Origin: Corallococcus sp. NCRR
Lineage (GTDB): Bacteria > Myxococcota > Myxococcia > Myxococcales > Myxococcaceae
Reading direction: 5' to 3'
DNA length: 64,000 nt
Assembly: GCF_026965535.1 (NCBI RefSeq)
Contig: NZ_CP114039.1
Location: 2,046,001 to 2,110,000 of the forward strand
Each line of letters starts with the position of its first letter. Position 1 is the stretch's first letter. Below, one piece after another: positions 1 to 7,798 of this stretch. A program made the position numbers and the translations under genes. The notes beneath the pieces are model-generated. The model searched no databases. It was not told the origin of the DNA and saw only the letters and a list, made by a program, of their open reading frames with translations.

Positions 1-128
1 TGGGCGATGGCGCCGTCAGGCTTGCGGTAGACGACCCGCTCCTCACAGCCGAAGGCCTGCTTCAGGAAGCGCAGGGCGGACTCAGGGTCGGCGTAGTGGA
101 CGAAGGGATACAGGCTGGGCAGGGACAT
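1..128 (-). CDS. VOC/glyoxalase-like protein (partial, N-terminus only)
   Basis: Only the first 42 codons are inside the window; the gene runs off the left edge. The protein begins MSLPSLYPFVHYADPESAL and continues with a FLKQAFGCEE segment. That pattern (a short strand, then D-x-x-A-x-x-F-x-x-x-A-F-G) is the typical start of PhnB/glyoxalase-like vicinal oxygen chelate proteins. The ATG is preceded by a good AAAGGAAG ribosome site. It lies 65 bases downstream of the AraC regulator on the same strand, so it may be the last gene of the leftward run. Substrate cannot be judged from this fragment. Confidence 0.65.
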   Translation of the reverse strand, partial: MSLPSLYPFVHYADPESALRFLKQAFGCEERVVYRKPDGAIA

Positions 129-193
129 GGTGTGTCTTCCTTTCACCGCGCATCCTGCCCATCCGCCCGCGAACCTTCTTGGACGGATTTTAC

Positions 194-1051
194 CTACGCG
201 CTGGATTCGAACCCGCCCGCGTCCGGAAGCGCCCGGCGCAGCAGGGCGGACGGCGGCCCGCCGGTGAACTGGCGGAAGTCCCGGTTCAGGTGCGCCTGGT
301 CGAAATAGCCCAGCTCCAACGCGAGCTCCGCCCAGCGCACCGGGCCTCCGGATTTGATCCGCTCCACCGCCCGGTCGAAGCGCATCAGGCGCGCGAGCCT
401 GCGCGGAGGCAGCCCCACCTGCTCATGGAACTGGTGGATGAGGTGCTTGTGGCTGTGACCCAGCTCGCTCGCCAGCGTGGCGATGTCCACCTGGCCTCCC
501 GTCCGCTGGATGCGCTCCACCGCCCACTGCACGCCCGCGTCCACCGCCGGCCCCCGCTCCGCGCGCTTCAAGAGGAACGCGTCCGCGAGGGCGAAGCGCG
601 CCGCCCAGTCCCGCGCCTCCGCCAGGGACTCCACCAGCCGCCGCGCCTCGCCGCCCCACAGGTCCTCCAGGCCCGTCACCCGGTGGGCCAGCTCATGCAT
701 GGGCAGGCCGAAGAGGCGCCGGGCCCCCAGCGGCGTCAAGTTCACCTGGAGCCCGTGGGACTCGCCGTTGTGCTCGGTGGTGCTCCAGCGCTCATCCAGG
801 CCCGCGACGAAGCCGGAGCGGTGCCGCGTCACCCCGCCCGCGTCGTCCAGGTGCTTCAGCAGCGGACCGAACTCCAGGATGAGCACCACCTGCACCCCGG
901 GCAGCTCCTGCCGGCGCATGGGCTGGGGCATGGCCTCGCGAAAGCCGCAGTAGTCCCGGATGAGCGGCGCCAACGCCGGGGGCGGCGTGGCCAGCGCCAT
1001 CTCCCAGCCGCCCCGCTCGGACGCGTGGCGCACCACGCGGATGCGATGCAT
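194..1051 (-). CDS. AraC-family transcriptional regulator
   Basis: The 285-residue product has an N-terminal cupin-like sensing half of about 180 residues and a C-terminal AraC double helix-turn-helix. In the C-terminal half the first helix-turn-helix (DIATLASELGHSHKHL) and second one (ALELGYFDQAHLNRDFRQ, followed by F-T-G-x-x-P) are clear, as in AraC/XylS DNA-binding domains. The N-terminal half has no recognisable ligand site. The ATG lies 9 bases after the hydrolase stop codon, so the two are very probably co-transcribed. Its own ribosome site is weak, which suggests translational coupling. Likely role: control of this small hydrolase/AHSA1/VOC run, an inference from position only. Confidence 0.85.
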   Translation of the reverse strand: MHRIRVVRHASERGGWEMALATPPPALAPLIRDYCGFREAMPQPMRRQELPGVQVVLILEFGPLLKHLDDAGGVTRHRSGFVAGLDERWSTTEHNGESHGLQVNLTPLGARRLFGLPMHELAHRVTGLEDLWGGEARRLVESLAEARDWAARFALADAFLLKRAERGPAVDAGVQWAVERIQRTGGQVDIATLASELGHSHKHLIHQFHEQVGLPPRRLARLMRFDRAVERIKSGGPVRWAELALELGYFDQAHLNRDFRQFTGGPPSALLRRALPDAGGFESSA

Positions 1052-1060
1052 GCCGCGAGG

Positions 1061-2080
1061 TTACTTCGAAACCTTGCGCAGGAAGTCCAGCAGGGCCGCG
1101 TGCCACTTCTCCGGCGACTCGAAGTGGGGGATGTGACCCACGTTGGGGATCTCCACCAGCGTGGCGCCCGGGATGGCGGCGGCGGTCTTCTTCCCCAGCG
1201 CCGGGTACTGCCCCAGCTTCGGCAGCAGCGCGGGCGGCACGCTGCCCTTGCCCACCACCGTGCGGTCCTCCTGGCCAATCACCACCAGCGTGGGGACCTT
1301 CACCAATGGGAACTCGTGCACCACCGGCTGCTCGTAGATCATCGTCTGCGTGGCGGCGGAGACCCAGGCCAGGCGCGGGTACTCACCGCTCAGCGTCTGG
1401 CGGTAGAGGACCTGGACGTATTCGTCGTACTCGGGCTTCCACTTCACGTAGTAGCCGCGCTGGTACTTGCGCAGCCCCTCCTCCGTGGCCTTGAGGTTCT
1501 CCTGGTAGAGGTCCTCGGTGGACTTCCAGGGGACGGACTCGCGGTAGTCCTCCAGGCCGATGGGGTTCTCCAGCACCAGCTGCGTCGTCACCTCCGGGTA
1601 CATCAGCGCGAAGCGCGTCGCGAGCATGCCGCCCATGCTGTGACCCACCACCGCGGCCTGCTTCACGCCCACCTCCTCCAGCACCTGCCGCGTCAGCGAC
1701 GCGAGCGTGTGGAAGCTGTACGCGATGGCCGGCTTGGACGACTTGCCGAAGCCGATCTGATCCGGCACCACCACGCGGTAGCCCGCGGCGGTGAGGGCGC
1801 GAATCGTGTCCTTCCAGTACGCGCCGAAGAAGTTCTTGCCGTGCAGCAGCACCACCGTGCGCCCGTTGGCGTTGCCCGTGGGCTTCACGTCCATGTACGC
1901 CATGCGCAGGTCCTGGCCCTCCAGCTTCACGGGCAGGAACTGCACGGGGGCGGGGTAGGGGTAGCCCTCCATGCCCAGGCCCAGCGCCTCCGGAGCGCGT
2001 TTCGCTTCCTGCGCGTTCGCGGCGGGCGCGGAGAGCAGCAGGGCGGACAGGAGCAGGGCGGGGACGCGGACGGACGGCAT
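1061..2080 (-). CDS. Exported alpha/beta-fold hydrolase
   Basis: The 339-residue product begins with a signal peptide (MPSVRVPALLLSALLLS, then an APAANAQE cleavage-like region). An alpha/beta hydrolase core follows: the oxyanion strand VVLLHGKNFFG near residue 76, the nucleophile elbow GHSMGG with Ser148, an acidic QEDRT stretch and a late GHIPHF carrying the presumed catalytic His. The layout matches epoxide hydrolase/haloalkane dehalogenase-like or esterase members; substrate is unknown. The chosen ATG has an AAAGGAG site directly upstream; a longer in-frame start adds 17 unlikely residues. It sits between the AHSA1-like gene (69-base gap) and the AraC gene (9-base gap). Confidence 0.85.
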   Translation of the reverse strand: MPSVRVPALLLSALLLSAPAANAQEAKRAPEALGLGMEGYPYPAPVQFLPVKLEGQDLRMAYMDVKPTGNANGRTVVLLHGKNFFGAYWKDTIRALTAAGYRVVVPDQIGFGKSSKPAIAYSFHTLASLTRQVLEEVGVKQAAVVGHSMGGMLATRFALMYPEVTTQLVLENPIGLEDYRESVPWKSTEDLYQENLKATEEGLRKYQRGYYVKWKPEYDEYVQVLYRQTLSGEYPRLAWVSAATQTMIYEQPVVHEFPLVKVPTLVVIGQEDRTVVGKGSVPPALLPKLGQYPALGKKTAAAIPGATLVEIPNVGHIPHFESPEKWHAALLDFLRKVSK

Positions 2081-2149
2081 GGGGCTCCTTTGCGAACGGG
2101 ACGCGAGGCAACGGCAGTCTGTCCGGGACATTCCCCCGCGTCGCGGTTT

Positions 2150-2587
2150 TCAGAAGGCCCCGCCCTCCCGGAGGTTGATGCCGTACTCCAGATAACCCTT
2201 GAGGCAGAGCATCATGTGCATCCAGCCGCCTGCGTTGCCGTAGGACGCCGTGATGCCCTTCTCATCCGGCCTCCAGCCGGACTCGCTGATCTTCACCATC
2301 GTGTTGCCCGCGTCCAACGGGACGAAGCTCATCTCCACGCGCGTGTCGTAGCCGTCGTCCGTGGGCCACTCGAAGACGATGCGCTCGTTGGCGGTCACCT
2401 CGCGCGCGATGACGTCGAACTCGCCCGGCGCCTCCGCGAAGCTCCACTTCACCGTGGTGCCCGCCGCCAGGGGACCGCTGCTCGTCTTCACGAAGTAGCC
2501 GCTCAGCTTCGCGGGGTTCACCACCGCCTCGAACACCTGCGCCACCGGCTTGCGGATCTTCAACTGCACCTGGAACTTCGGCTCCAT
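2150..2587 (-). CDS. SRPBCC/AHSA1-like domain protein
   Basis: The 145-residue product starts MEPKFQVQLKIRKPVAQVF and carries the usual START/AHSA1 features: a first strand then V-x-x-V-F-x-A-V-x-x-P, a central FEWPTDD strand, and a long C-terminal helix (GWMHMMLCLKGYLEYG). AHSA1-type proteins are ligand-binding or chaperone-cofactor-like folds, often encoded beside ArsR-type regulators. That is the arrangement here: the arsR-like gene starts 57 bases away on the opposite strand. A longer in-frame start would read through the ArsR operator and is disfavoured. Control by that ArsR protein is an inference from divergent placement. Confidence 0.85.
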   Translation of the reverse strand: MEPKFQVQLKIRKPVAQVFEAVVNPAKLSGYFVKTSSGPLAAGTTVKWSFAEAPGEFDVIAREVTANERIVFEWPTDDGYDTRVEMSFVPLDAGNTMVKISESGWRPDEKGITASYGNAGGWMHMMLCLKGYLEYGINLREGGAF

Positions 2588-2627
2588 GGGGCACCCCTGG
2601 GCGTGAACTGGTCCTGCCCGCAAATAG

Positions 2628-2643
2628 GTTATAGAAATATAAC
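2628..2643. promoter_or_regulatory. Perfect palindrome abutting the arsR-like start: candidate operator
   Basis: The sequence GTTATA-GAAA-TATAAC is a perfect 6+6 inverted repeat with a 4-base spacer. It lies in an AT-rich patch inside otherwise very GC-rich DNA and ends on the base before the ATG of the ArsR-family gene. There is no Shine-Dalgarno sequence upstream of that ATG, so the transcript may be leaderless and the palindrome may overlap the -10 element. Position and symmetry fit a dimeric winged-helix repressor acting on both divergent genes. Confidence 0.6.
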
Positions 2644-2976
2644 ATGTCAAGGAGTGACGACCGGGACGACCTCATCTTCAAGGCGCTGGCGGACTCGCGC
2701 CGCCGGGCCATCCTGGACCTGTTGAAGGACGCGCCCCGCACCACCGGGGAGCTGTGCGAGCACTTCGAGAAGACGCTGGACCGCTGCACCGTGATGCAGC
2801 ACCTCAAGGTCCTGGAGAAGGCGGAGCTGGTGCTGTCCCACAAGGAGGGGCGCACGCGGTGGAACCACCTCAACGCGGCGCCCATCCAGGACATCCACGC
2901 GCGGTGGATCAGCTCCTACGCGACCCACGCGGTGAAGCTGCTGACGAAGCTGAAGCGGGACCTGGAGGAGGACTGA
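2644..2976 (+). CDS. ArsR-family winged-helix regulator
   Basis: The 110-residue product has the compact ArsR fold: DLIFKALADSRRRAILDLL at the start, a recognition segment TTGELCEHFEKTLDRCTVMQHLKVLEKA, and a wing (LVLSHKEGRTRWNHLN). The Cys pair in the recognition helix (Cys38 and Cys48) does not form the classic C-x-C-x-x-C metal site, so metal sensing is not supported. It belongs to the ArsR subgroup usually found with AHSA1 genes, which here lie divergently. There is no ribosome site before the ATG, and a palindrome abuts the start codon, suggesting leaderless translation and autoregulation. Confidence 0.88.
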   Translation: MSRSDDRDDLIFKALADSRRRAILDLLKDAPRTTGELCEHFEKTLDRCTVMQHLKVLEKAELVLSHKEGRTRWNHLNAAPIQDIHARWISSYATHAVKLLTKLKRDLEED

Positions 2977-2986
2977 CGCGCGTCAG
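2973..2986. repeat. 14-bp perfect palindrome spanning two convergent stop codons
   Basis: CTGACGCGCGTCAG is fully self-complementary and contains the TGA of the ArsR-family gene and, on the other strand, the TGA of the MFS gene. It could act as a weak bidirectional hairpin, but there is no T-run, so a terminator role is unproven. Confidence 0.5.
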
Positions 2987-4260
2987 TGCGCGCTGTCGGA
3001 GAACGGCTGGACGTCCGCGGCCGGGGCCAGGGGCTCGTTCTCGAAGCGCGCGGGCTTGAGCAGGCGCGTGGTGAGCACCAGCGCGAGGAAGATGGCGCTG
3101 CTCCCGATGGTCACGAAGCGCAAATGCATGCGGTCCGCCAGCGCGCCCTGGAACCAGACGCCCAGCGAATAGCCCGCGCCCAGCACCATGCTGTAGAGGC
3201 TGCCCATGCGCGCCTGCAGCTCACGCGGCACGCGGCCCTGGCAGGACGCGCTCAGGCTGCTCATCAGGACCAGGTAGTTGGCGCCCAGGAAGAAGATGCA
3301 CACCGCCGCCACCTGGAGCGTGGGCGCCAGCCAGTACACGCCCGCCAGCACCGCGATGGTCGTCGCCGAGTAGCCGCGCAGCCTGCGCTGTCCGAAGAGC
3401 TCCGCGAGCGTGCCCACGCACAGCGCCGCCGTCACCGCGCCCGCGCCCTGGCACGTCACCAGCAGCGACGTGGCCGCCGCGCCCTGGCCCAGCTCGCGGA
3501 TGGCGAACACCGGCACCAGGCCGATGAAGGGCGCCACCAGCGCGGCCACGAAGAAGGTGGCCACCAGCACCAGGGAGATGTCCTCATCGTCTCGCGCCAC
3601 GGTGATGCCGCGGCGGATGCCGTCCCAGAGCGGCTCGCGCTTCACTGACGCGTCCCGCGCCGGCGGCACCACGCGCCACAGCGCCACCAACACCGCGAAG
3701 AAGGACAGCGTGTTCGCGAGCAGCGCCCACGCGGGCCCGCCCGCCTGCAACACCACCGCGGCCAGCGTGGGTCCCATGATGCGGCCCAGGTTGAACTGCG
3801 CGGAGTTGAGGCTGGTGGACAGGTGCAGGTCTTCCGGCGGCACCAGCTCCGCGAGCAGCGCGGAGAAGGCCGGATAGGTGAGCGTGCTCACGCACCCGTT
3901 GAGGAACGAGATGACGCCGATGATGGACACCGTCAGCTGCCCGCGGAACGCCAGCACCGTCAGCACGGCCGCGAGCGCCGCCTGGAGCAGCGCGCCCAGC
4001 CCCGCGTACGCGCGACGGTCGAAGCGGTCCGCCAGCGCGCCGCCCACCGGCGCCAGCACCACCGCGGGCAGGAAGGACAGCGCGACGATGGCGCCCGTCC
4101 ACTCGGCCTTGCCGGTGGTCTGCGTGACGTACACGCCCATCGCCACCGTCTCCATCCAGGTGCCGATGTTGGAGATGAGCGCGCCCAACCACACGGCGAA
4201 ATAGCCGGGGTATTCGAAGGGGCGCAGCGAAGTCAGTCTGGGCAGTCGATGGGCGGGCAC
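2983..4260 (-). CDS. MFS transporter, EntS/MFS_3-like exporter
   Basis: The product (about 425 residues from the GTG chosen here) is a 12-helix major facilitator. It opens with a short cytosolic lead and FEYPGYFAVWLGALISNIG, then GTWMETVAMGVYVTQTT, as in MFS_3 (EntS-like) exporters. The loop 2-3 motif is GGALADRFDRRAYAG. The C-terminal half repeats the six-helix pattern. EntS relatives export siderophores or other small molecules; the substrate here is unknown. An upstream GTG at 4338 would add 26 hydrophilic residues; neither start has a strong ribosome site. The convergent ArsR-family gene ends 6 bases away. The gene lies downstream of the CapA-like gene, separated by a terminator. Confidence 0.85.
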   Translation of the reverse strand: MPAHRLPRLTSLRPFEYPGYFAVWLGALISNIGTWMETVAMGVYVTQTTGKAEWTGAIVALSFLPAVVLAPVGGALADRFDRRAYAGLGALLQAALAAVLTVLAFRGQLTVSIIGVISFLNGCVSTLTYPAFSALLAELVPPEDLHLSTSLNSAQFNLGRIMGPTLAAVVLQAGGPAWALLANTLSFFAVLVALWRVVPPARDASVKREPLWDGIRRGITVARDDEDISLVLVATFFVAALVAPFIGLVPVFAIRELGQGAAATSLLVTCQGAGAVTAALCVGTLAELFGQRRLRGYSATTIAVLAGVYWLAPTLQVAAVCIFFLGANYLVLMSSLSASCQGRVPRELQARMGSLYSMVLGAGYSLGVWFQGALADRMHLRFVTIGSSAIFLALVLTTRLLKPARFENEPLAPAADVQPFSDSAH

Positions 4261-4410
4261 GTCGATGGCTGTCTTAGCGCACGTCGCCCACGCGTGCCTT
4301 GCACGGCGCGGCACGCTTGGAGGCGCAATGAAGCGCACGGCAGCCCAGGCAGCAGCCCGGCTTCAACGAAGCGCGCATTCCCCGAGGGTGATGCGCGATG
4401 CGTGACATAC

Positions 4411-4444
4411 AAAACACCCACGGAGGCCGTGGCGTCCGTGGGTG
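4411..4444 (-). terminator. Rho-independent terminator after the CapA-like gene
   Basis: On the minus strand a perfect 10-bp stem (CACCCACGGA with TCCGTGGGTG, 10-base loop) is followed by TTTTG. It lies 31 bases past the stop of the CapA-like gene, so it should end that transcript before the MFS gene. Confidence 0.7.
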
Positions 4445-4474
4445 CGGGTGCGGCGTTGTCGTGAAGGCCCGGCG

Positions 4475-6283
4475 CTACGGCGCGGTGCTGGAGGCGGTGA
4501 CGGGCGACTTGCGCGGCGAGAGGCGGCCGTCGTCGGCGATGCGGGCGCCCGTGTCGGGGAAGTCCTCGGTGGTGAGCTTGCGCACCAGCGAGACGACGTT
4601 GGCGGCCGGGTCCGGCTGGGTGATGCCTTCGCCCACCTGCTTCGTGGGCAGGATGCGGCCGTTGGAGAAGCGGCCGGTGGCGTCCAGCTCCACCTCCAGA
4701 ATCATGCCCAGGCCCTGCGGACCCTTGAGGTTGAAGCGGCCGTAGGTGGCGAAGTTGCCCATGGAGTAGGCGATGAGGCGGCCCTGGTAGAACTCCATGG
4801 CGCGCGCGACGTGCGGGCCGTGGCCGAGCACCAGGTGCGCGCCCGCGTCCACCACCGCGTGGGTGAAGACGCGCAGGTCGCCTCGGTCCTCGCCGAAGAA
4901 CATCTCCTTGCCGGCCGGGACGTGCAGGGCCTTGCCGCCCTCGGCGCCGCCGTGGAAGGAGACGATGACGATGTCGTGCGTGGCGGCGGTCTGCTTCACC
5001 AGCGCGGTGGCGGTGGGCAGGTTGTTGAGGTGGTTGCAGCCCGCGGACGTGTGGAAGGCCACGAGCCCAATCTTCAGGCCGTTGCGCTCCACGGTGGCCA
5101 CGCTGCCCGGCGGACCACTCCAGGCGATGCCCAGCGCGTCCAGGGTGGACTCGGTGGCGCGGCGGCACTCCTCGCCGAAGTCACCGGAGTGGTTGTTCGC
5201 GGTGGAGACCACGTCCACGCCGGCTTCCTTCAGGTAGTCACCGAAGGACGTGGGGGAGCGGAACGCGTAGCAGTTCGCGGGCGAGCGGCACTTCGTGGTC
5301 TTGCCGGTGTCGCAGAGCGGCCCTTCCAGGTTCACGAAGGTGAGGTCCGCGTCCTCCAGCAGGGGGCGCACGGCGGCGATGACGCTGCCGCCGCCCTCGG
5401 GGGGCAGGTAGCCCTCCGGCACGGTGGTGCCGAGCATCAGGTCCCCGGCGGCGCGGATGCGCAGCTTCGCGCCCGGCGGCGGGGGAGGGCGGGGCGCGCT
5501 GTCCACGGGCTGCGCGAGCTTCGCCTGGAGCGCGGCCTGGTTGCGCGCCTGCGTGAGCGCGCCCTCCAGGTCCGGCTGGTTGGGATTGAGCGCGCGCACC
5601 TGCGTCCACTGCGTGAGGGAGTCCGCCCAGCGGCCTTCGACGGAGTAGGCCCAGCCGAGCTCCCAGCGGCAGTCGGCGCGGGCCGGCGCGGCCTGCACGC
5701 ACGCGGACAGCTCCGCGATGGCCGTGCGCGAGTCCTTGGACTGGAGGGCGGCGACGCCCCGGGCGTAGTGCTCATCCGGGTTGCCCACGGCGGCGAGGCC
5801 CGACGCGCTGGCCTTGCCGTGCATCGCGAGGCCCGCGGCGCGCAGGGCACCGATGCTGGCCTCCACGGCGATGCGGCCGGCTTCGGAGAGGGATTCTGTC
5901 TGGCTTTGCGCCGCGCCCGTGGCCGGCACCGTGTTCGACTCGGGGCGCGGCGTCGGGATGGACTCGGCGACGCCCGCGGGCATCCGCACCGCGACGGGCG
6001 TCTCGGAATCACTGGCACGGGTCCGCGTGGCGGCCGTCACGGACGCGAGGCCCGCCGCATCCAGCTGGCGCGTGCCATTCGGCTTCCCCGTCGCCCCTCG
6101 CACGGACGCGAGGCCCGCGACTTCGAGCCGCCCGGCGCTCGTATCCCGGATGACGGAGCGCACGGAGGCCATGCCCGCTTCGGTGAGGCGCGCGGTGCTG
6201 GAGGACTCGGCTGTGGAGAAGTTGGGGACAGACGCGGCGGGCGCGGCGAGCGCCAGCATCAGCAGGACGGACGGGGGGGCCAT
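4475..6283 (-). CDS. CapA-family phosphoesterase-like protein with N-terminal repeats and TPR
   Basis: The 602-residue product has a signal peptide, a roughly 150-residue N-terminal region with degenerate repeats of the form R-L-x-x-A-G-x-A-S-V-R-x-x, a TPR-like segment (DEHYARGVAALQSKDSRTA, then DCRWELGWAYSVEGRW), a proline stretch, and from about residue 280 a PGA_cap/CapA calcineurin-like domain. In that domain RIRAAGDLMLG, FVNLEGPL, STANNHSGD, VSFHGGAE, VLGHGPHV and YSMGNF are all present. CapA proteins take part in poly-gamma-glutamate synthesis or act as cell-surface metallophosphoesterases. No capBC genes are nearby, so a capsule role is doubtful. The ATG is the first plausible start; a terminator follows the gene. 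Confidence 0.85.
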   Translation of the reverse strand: MAPPSVLLMLALAAPAASVPNFSTAESSSTARLTEAGMASVRSVIRDTSAGRLEVAGLASVRGATGKPNGTRQLDAAGLASVTAATRTRASDSETPVAVRMPAGVAESIPTPRPESNTVPATGAAQSQTESLSEAGRIAVEASIGALRAAGLAMHGKASASGLAAVGNPDEHYARGVAALQSKDSRTAIAELSACVQAAPARADCRWELGWAYSVEGRWADSLTQWTQVRALNPNQPDLEGALTQARNQAALQAKLAQPVDSAPRPPPPPGAKLRIRAAGDLMLGTTVPEGYLPPEGGGSVIAAVRPLLEDADLTFVNLEGPLCDTGKTTKCRSPANCYAFRSPTSFGDYLKEAGVDVVSTANNHSGDFGEECRRATESTLDALGIAWSGPPGSVATVERNGLKIGLVAFHTSAGCNHLNNLPTATALVKQTAATHDIVIVSFHGGAEGGKALHVPAGKEMFFGEDRGDLRVFTHAVVDAGAHLVLGHGPHVARAMEFYQGRLIAYSMGNFATYGRFNLKGPQGLGMILEVELDATGRFSNGRILPTKQVGEGITQPDPAANVVSLVRKLTTEDFPDTGARIADDGRLSPRKSPVTASSTAP

Positions 6284-6394
6284 GGCCCGCGCATCTTACG
6301 GGATGAAGCGGGGGCAGGGGCGCCACCGGCAGGCCCGGTTCGCTGGCAGCCGGGCAGGCGACACCCCCACACCCCTGAAAGGCCCTGGCCCCGG

Positions 6395-6901
6395 CTACCC
6401 GAGCGCGTCGAGCAGCATCGAGCCCCGGCGCTGACGTGGCAGCAGCCGGAAGTGCCTCAGCTCCCGGCGCTTCACCCGCCGCTCCAGCGCGCTGTGCAGC
6501 GACAGCCGCCCCGGCCCGCGCATCAGCGTCCCGAGCGCGATGGCGATGAGCGCCACGTTGAACTCGTAGCCACCCTTGGTGACGTCGAAGCCGTTCTTCC
6601 CGTGCACCTTCGCGATGGCCATCGCCTGCGTGACGATGACCCCCAGCGCCGTGAAGCGCGTCGCGATGCCCAGGATGGAGCTCACCCCGGCCGCCAGCTC
6701 CGTGATGCCCGTGGCCAGCACCCACGGCTTGCCGGGCTTGATGCCCATCTGCTCGAACATGCCCGCGTGCTGCTCGGTGCCCTCCTTCTTCAGCTTCGCC
6801 AGGCCGTGCTTGATCATCGTCGCGCCCAGCGACAGGCGCGGGGGCAGCAACGCGGCCGACTTCAGCAGCGACGGTTGTTCGTTGAGCATCGTCACGTTCA
6901 T
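6395..6901 (-). CDS. DoxX-family membrane protein
   Basis: The 168-residue product has about four hydrophobic helices and the DoxX hallmarks: an early R-L-S-L-G-A-x-M-I-x-H-G-x-x-K segment, a G-x-x-x-E-L-x-A-G-V helix (TGITELAAGVSSILG), and a KNGFDVTKGGYEFNVALI segment before the last helix. DoxX proteins are inner-membrane proteins linked to thiol or redox metabolism; the exact reaction is not established. The ATG is preceded by CGAGGAGAG, a strong ribosome site, whereas the longer GTG start lacks one. The last 35 residues are unusually Arg-rich. It is separated by 111 bases from the CapA-like gene and appears to be its own unit. Confidence 0.82.
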   Translation of the reverse strand: MNVTMLNEQPSLLKSAALLPPRLSLGATMIKHGLAKLKKEGTEQHAGMFEQMGIKPGKPWVLATGITELAAGVSSILGIATRFTALGVIVTQAMAIAKVHGKNGFDVTKGGYEFNVALIAIALGTLMRGPGRLSLHSALERRVKRRELRHFRLLPRQRRGSMLLDALG

Positions 6902-7016
6902 GGGGCTCTCCTCGTCGGGACGCGCACGTCCGGTGGGTGAAGTGCCCCTTACGTTGCGACGCATCCGCTCACCCGGCCCCGACGCTCGCAGGGCCCCACG
7001 CCCAGCGGCCGGGCAC

Positions 7017-7796
7017 TCAACCCCCGCTCCGCTCCGCTAGCGGCACGTCCATCAGCGCCGCCACCTCCGCGCTGTACCCGCCGGGCCCCTCGCCGTGCAC
7101 GATGAGCGGCGCGCGCACCGACAGGCCCCGGTCCTGGTCCCGCAGTGCCTGCACCAGGAAGCGCGTGGCGGGTGCGTCCACCCGCGCATGGACGGCGCGC
7201 AGCACCCGGGGGAACAACCGCGCGCTCGCGAGCACCCCCAGCACCTCCGCCAGCCGCGCCGCCGGATACACCAGGCTCACGCCACCCTCGGGCCGCAGGG
7301 CATGCCGCGCCGCCGCGACCACGGACGGCGCGTCGCAGGCCACCTCCGACTTGGACACGGCCCGCTCCGCGTCCGGGCTCACCACGCCCGCCTCGGCCCG
7401 GCGGAACGGCGGGTTGGACACCACCTGCCCGTAGGCCCCGGGCGTGAACAGCGACCGCGCCTGCCGCAGGTCCCCGAGCACCGGCCGCACCCGGCCCTCG
7501 CACCCGTTGAGCGCCACCGCGCGCGTCAGCCGTCCGTGCACCGCGGGCTGGAGCTCCAGCGCGTCCACCGGGCCCGCGACGCCGAACTGCTTCACCAGCA
7601 GCAGCGACACCACGCCGCTGCCCGCGCCCAGCTCCAGCACGGGCCCGGGCAGGTCACCGCCCTCCGTGGCCGCGAAGTGCGCCAGCAGCACCGCGTCCAA
7701 CGTGAAGCGGTAGCCCGTGCGGCGCTGGAACACGCGCACGTCCGCGGTGCCAATGGAGTCCAGCGTCTCGCCGTCCTCCAGCTTGACGGGCTCCAC
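7017..7796 (-). CDS. TrmN6/YfiC-like tRNA (adenine-N6) methyltransferase
   Basis: The 259-residue product is a Rossmann methyltransferase. Residues 21-35 (RVFQRRTGYRFTLDA) match the conserved lead of TrmN6/YfiC enzymes. VLELGAGSGV at 53-62 is the SAM-binding loop. SNPPF at 117-121 is the N6-adenine (N-P-P-F/Y) catalytic motif. Family members methylate A37 of tRNA-Val; a related function is likely here. Start is GTG, two bases after the stop of the glutathione synthetase gene, so translation is probably coupled. Specificity within the N-P-P-Y/F family cannot be fixed from sequence alone. Confidence 0.82.
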   Translation of the reverse strand: MEPVKLEDGETLDSIGTADVRVFQRRTGYRFTLDAVLLAHFAATEGGDLPGPVLELGAGSGVVSLLLVKQFGVAGPVDALELQPAVHGRLTRAVALNGCEGRVRPVLGDLRQARSLFTPGAYGQVVSNPPFRRAEAGVVSPDAERAVSKSEVACDAPSVVAAARHALRPEGGVSLVYPAARLAEVLGVLASARLFPRVLRAVHARVDAPATRFLVQALRDQDRGLSVRAPLIVHGEGPGGYSAEVAALMDVPLAERSGG

Positions 7797-7798
7797 GG

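Noticed and set aside
179-2725. Rightward 848-codon open frame at the left end
   Set aside because: Runs antisense through four recognisable leftward genes and the operator.
4261-4338. 26-codon N-terminal extension of the MFS exporter
   Set aside because: The added residues are Arg-rich and unlike the family start; neither GTG has a strong ribosome site, so the shorter form is preferred but not certain.
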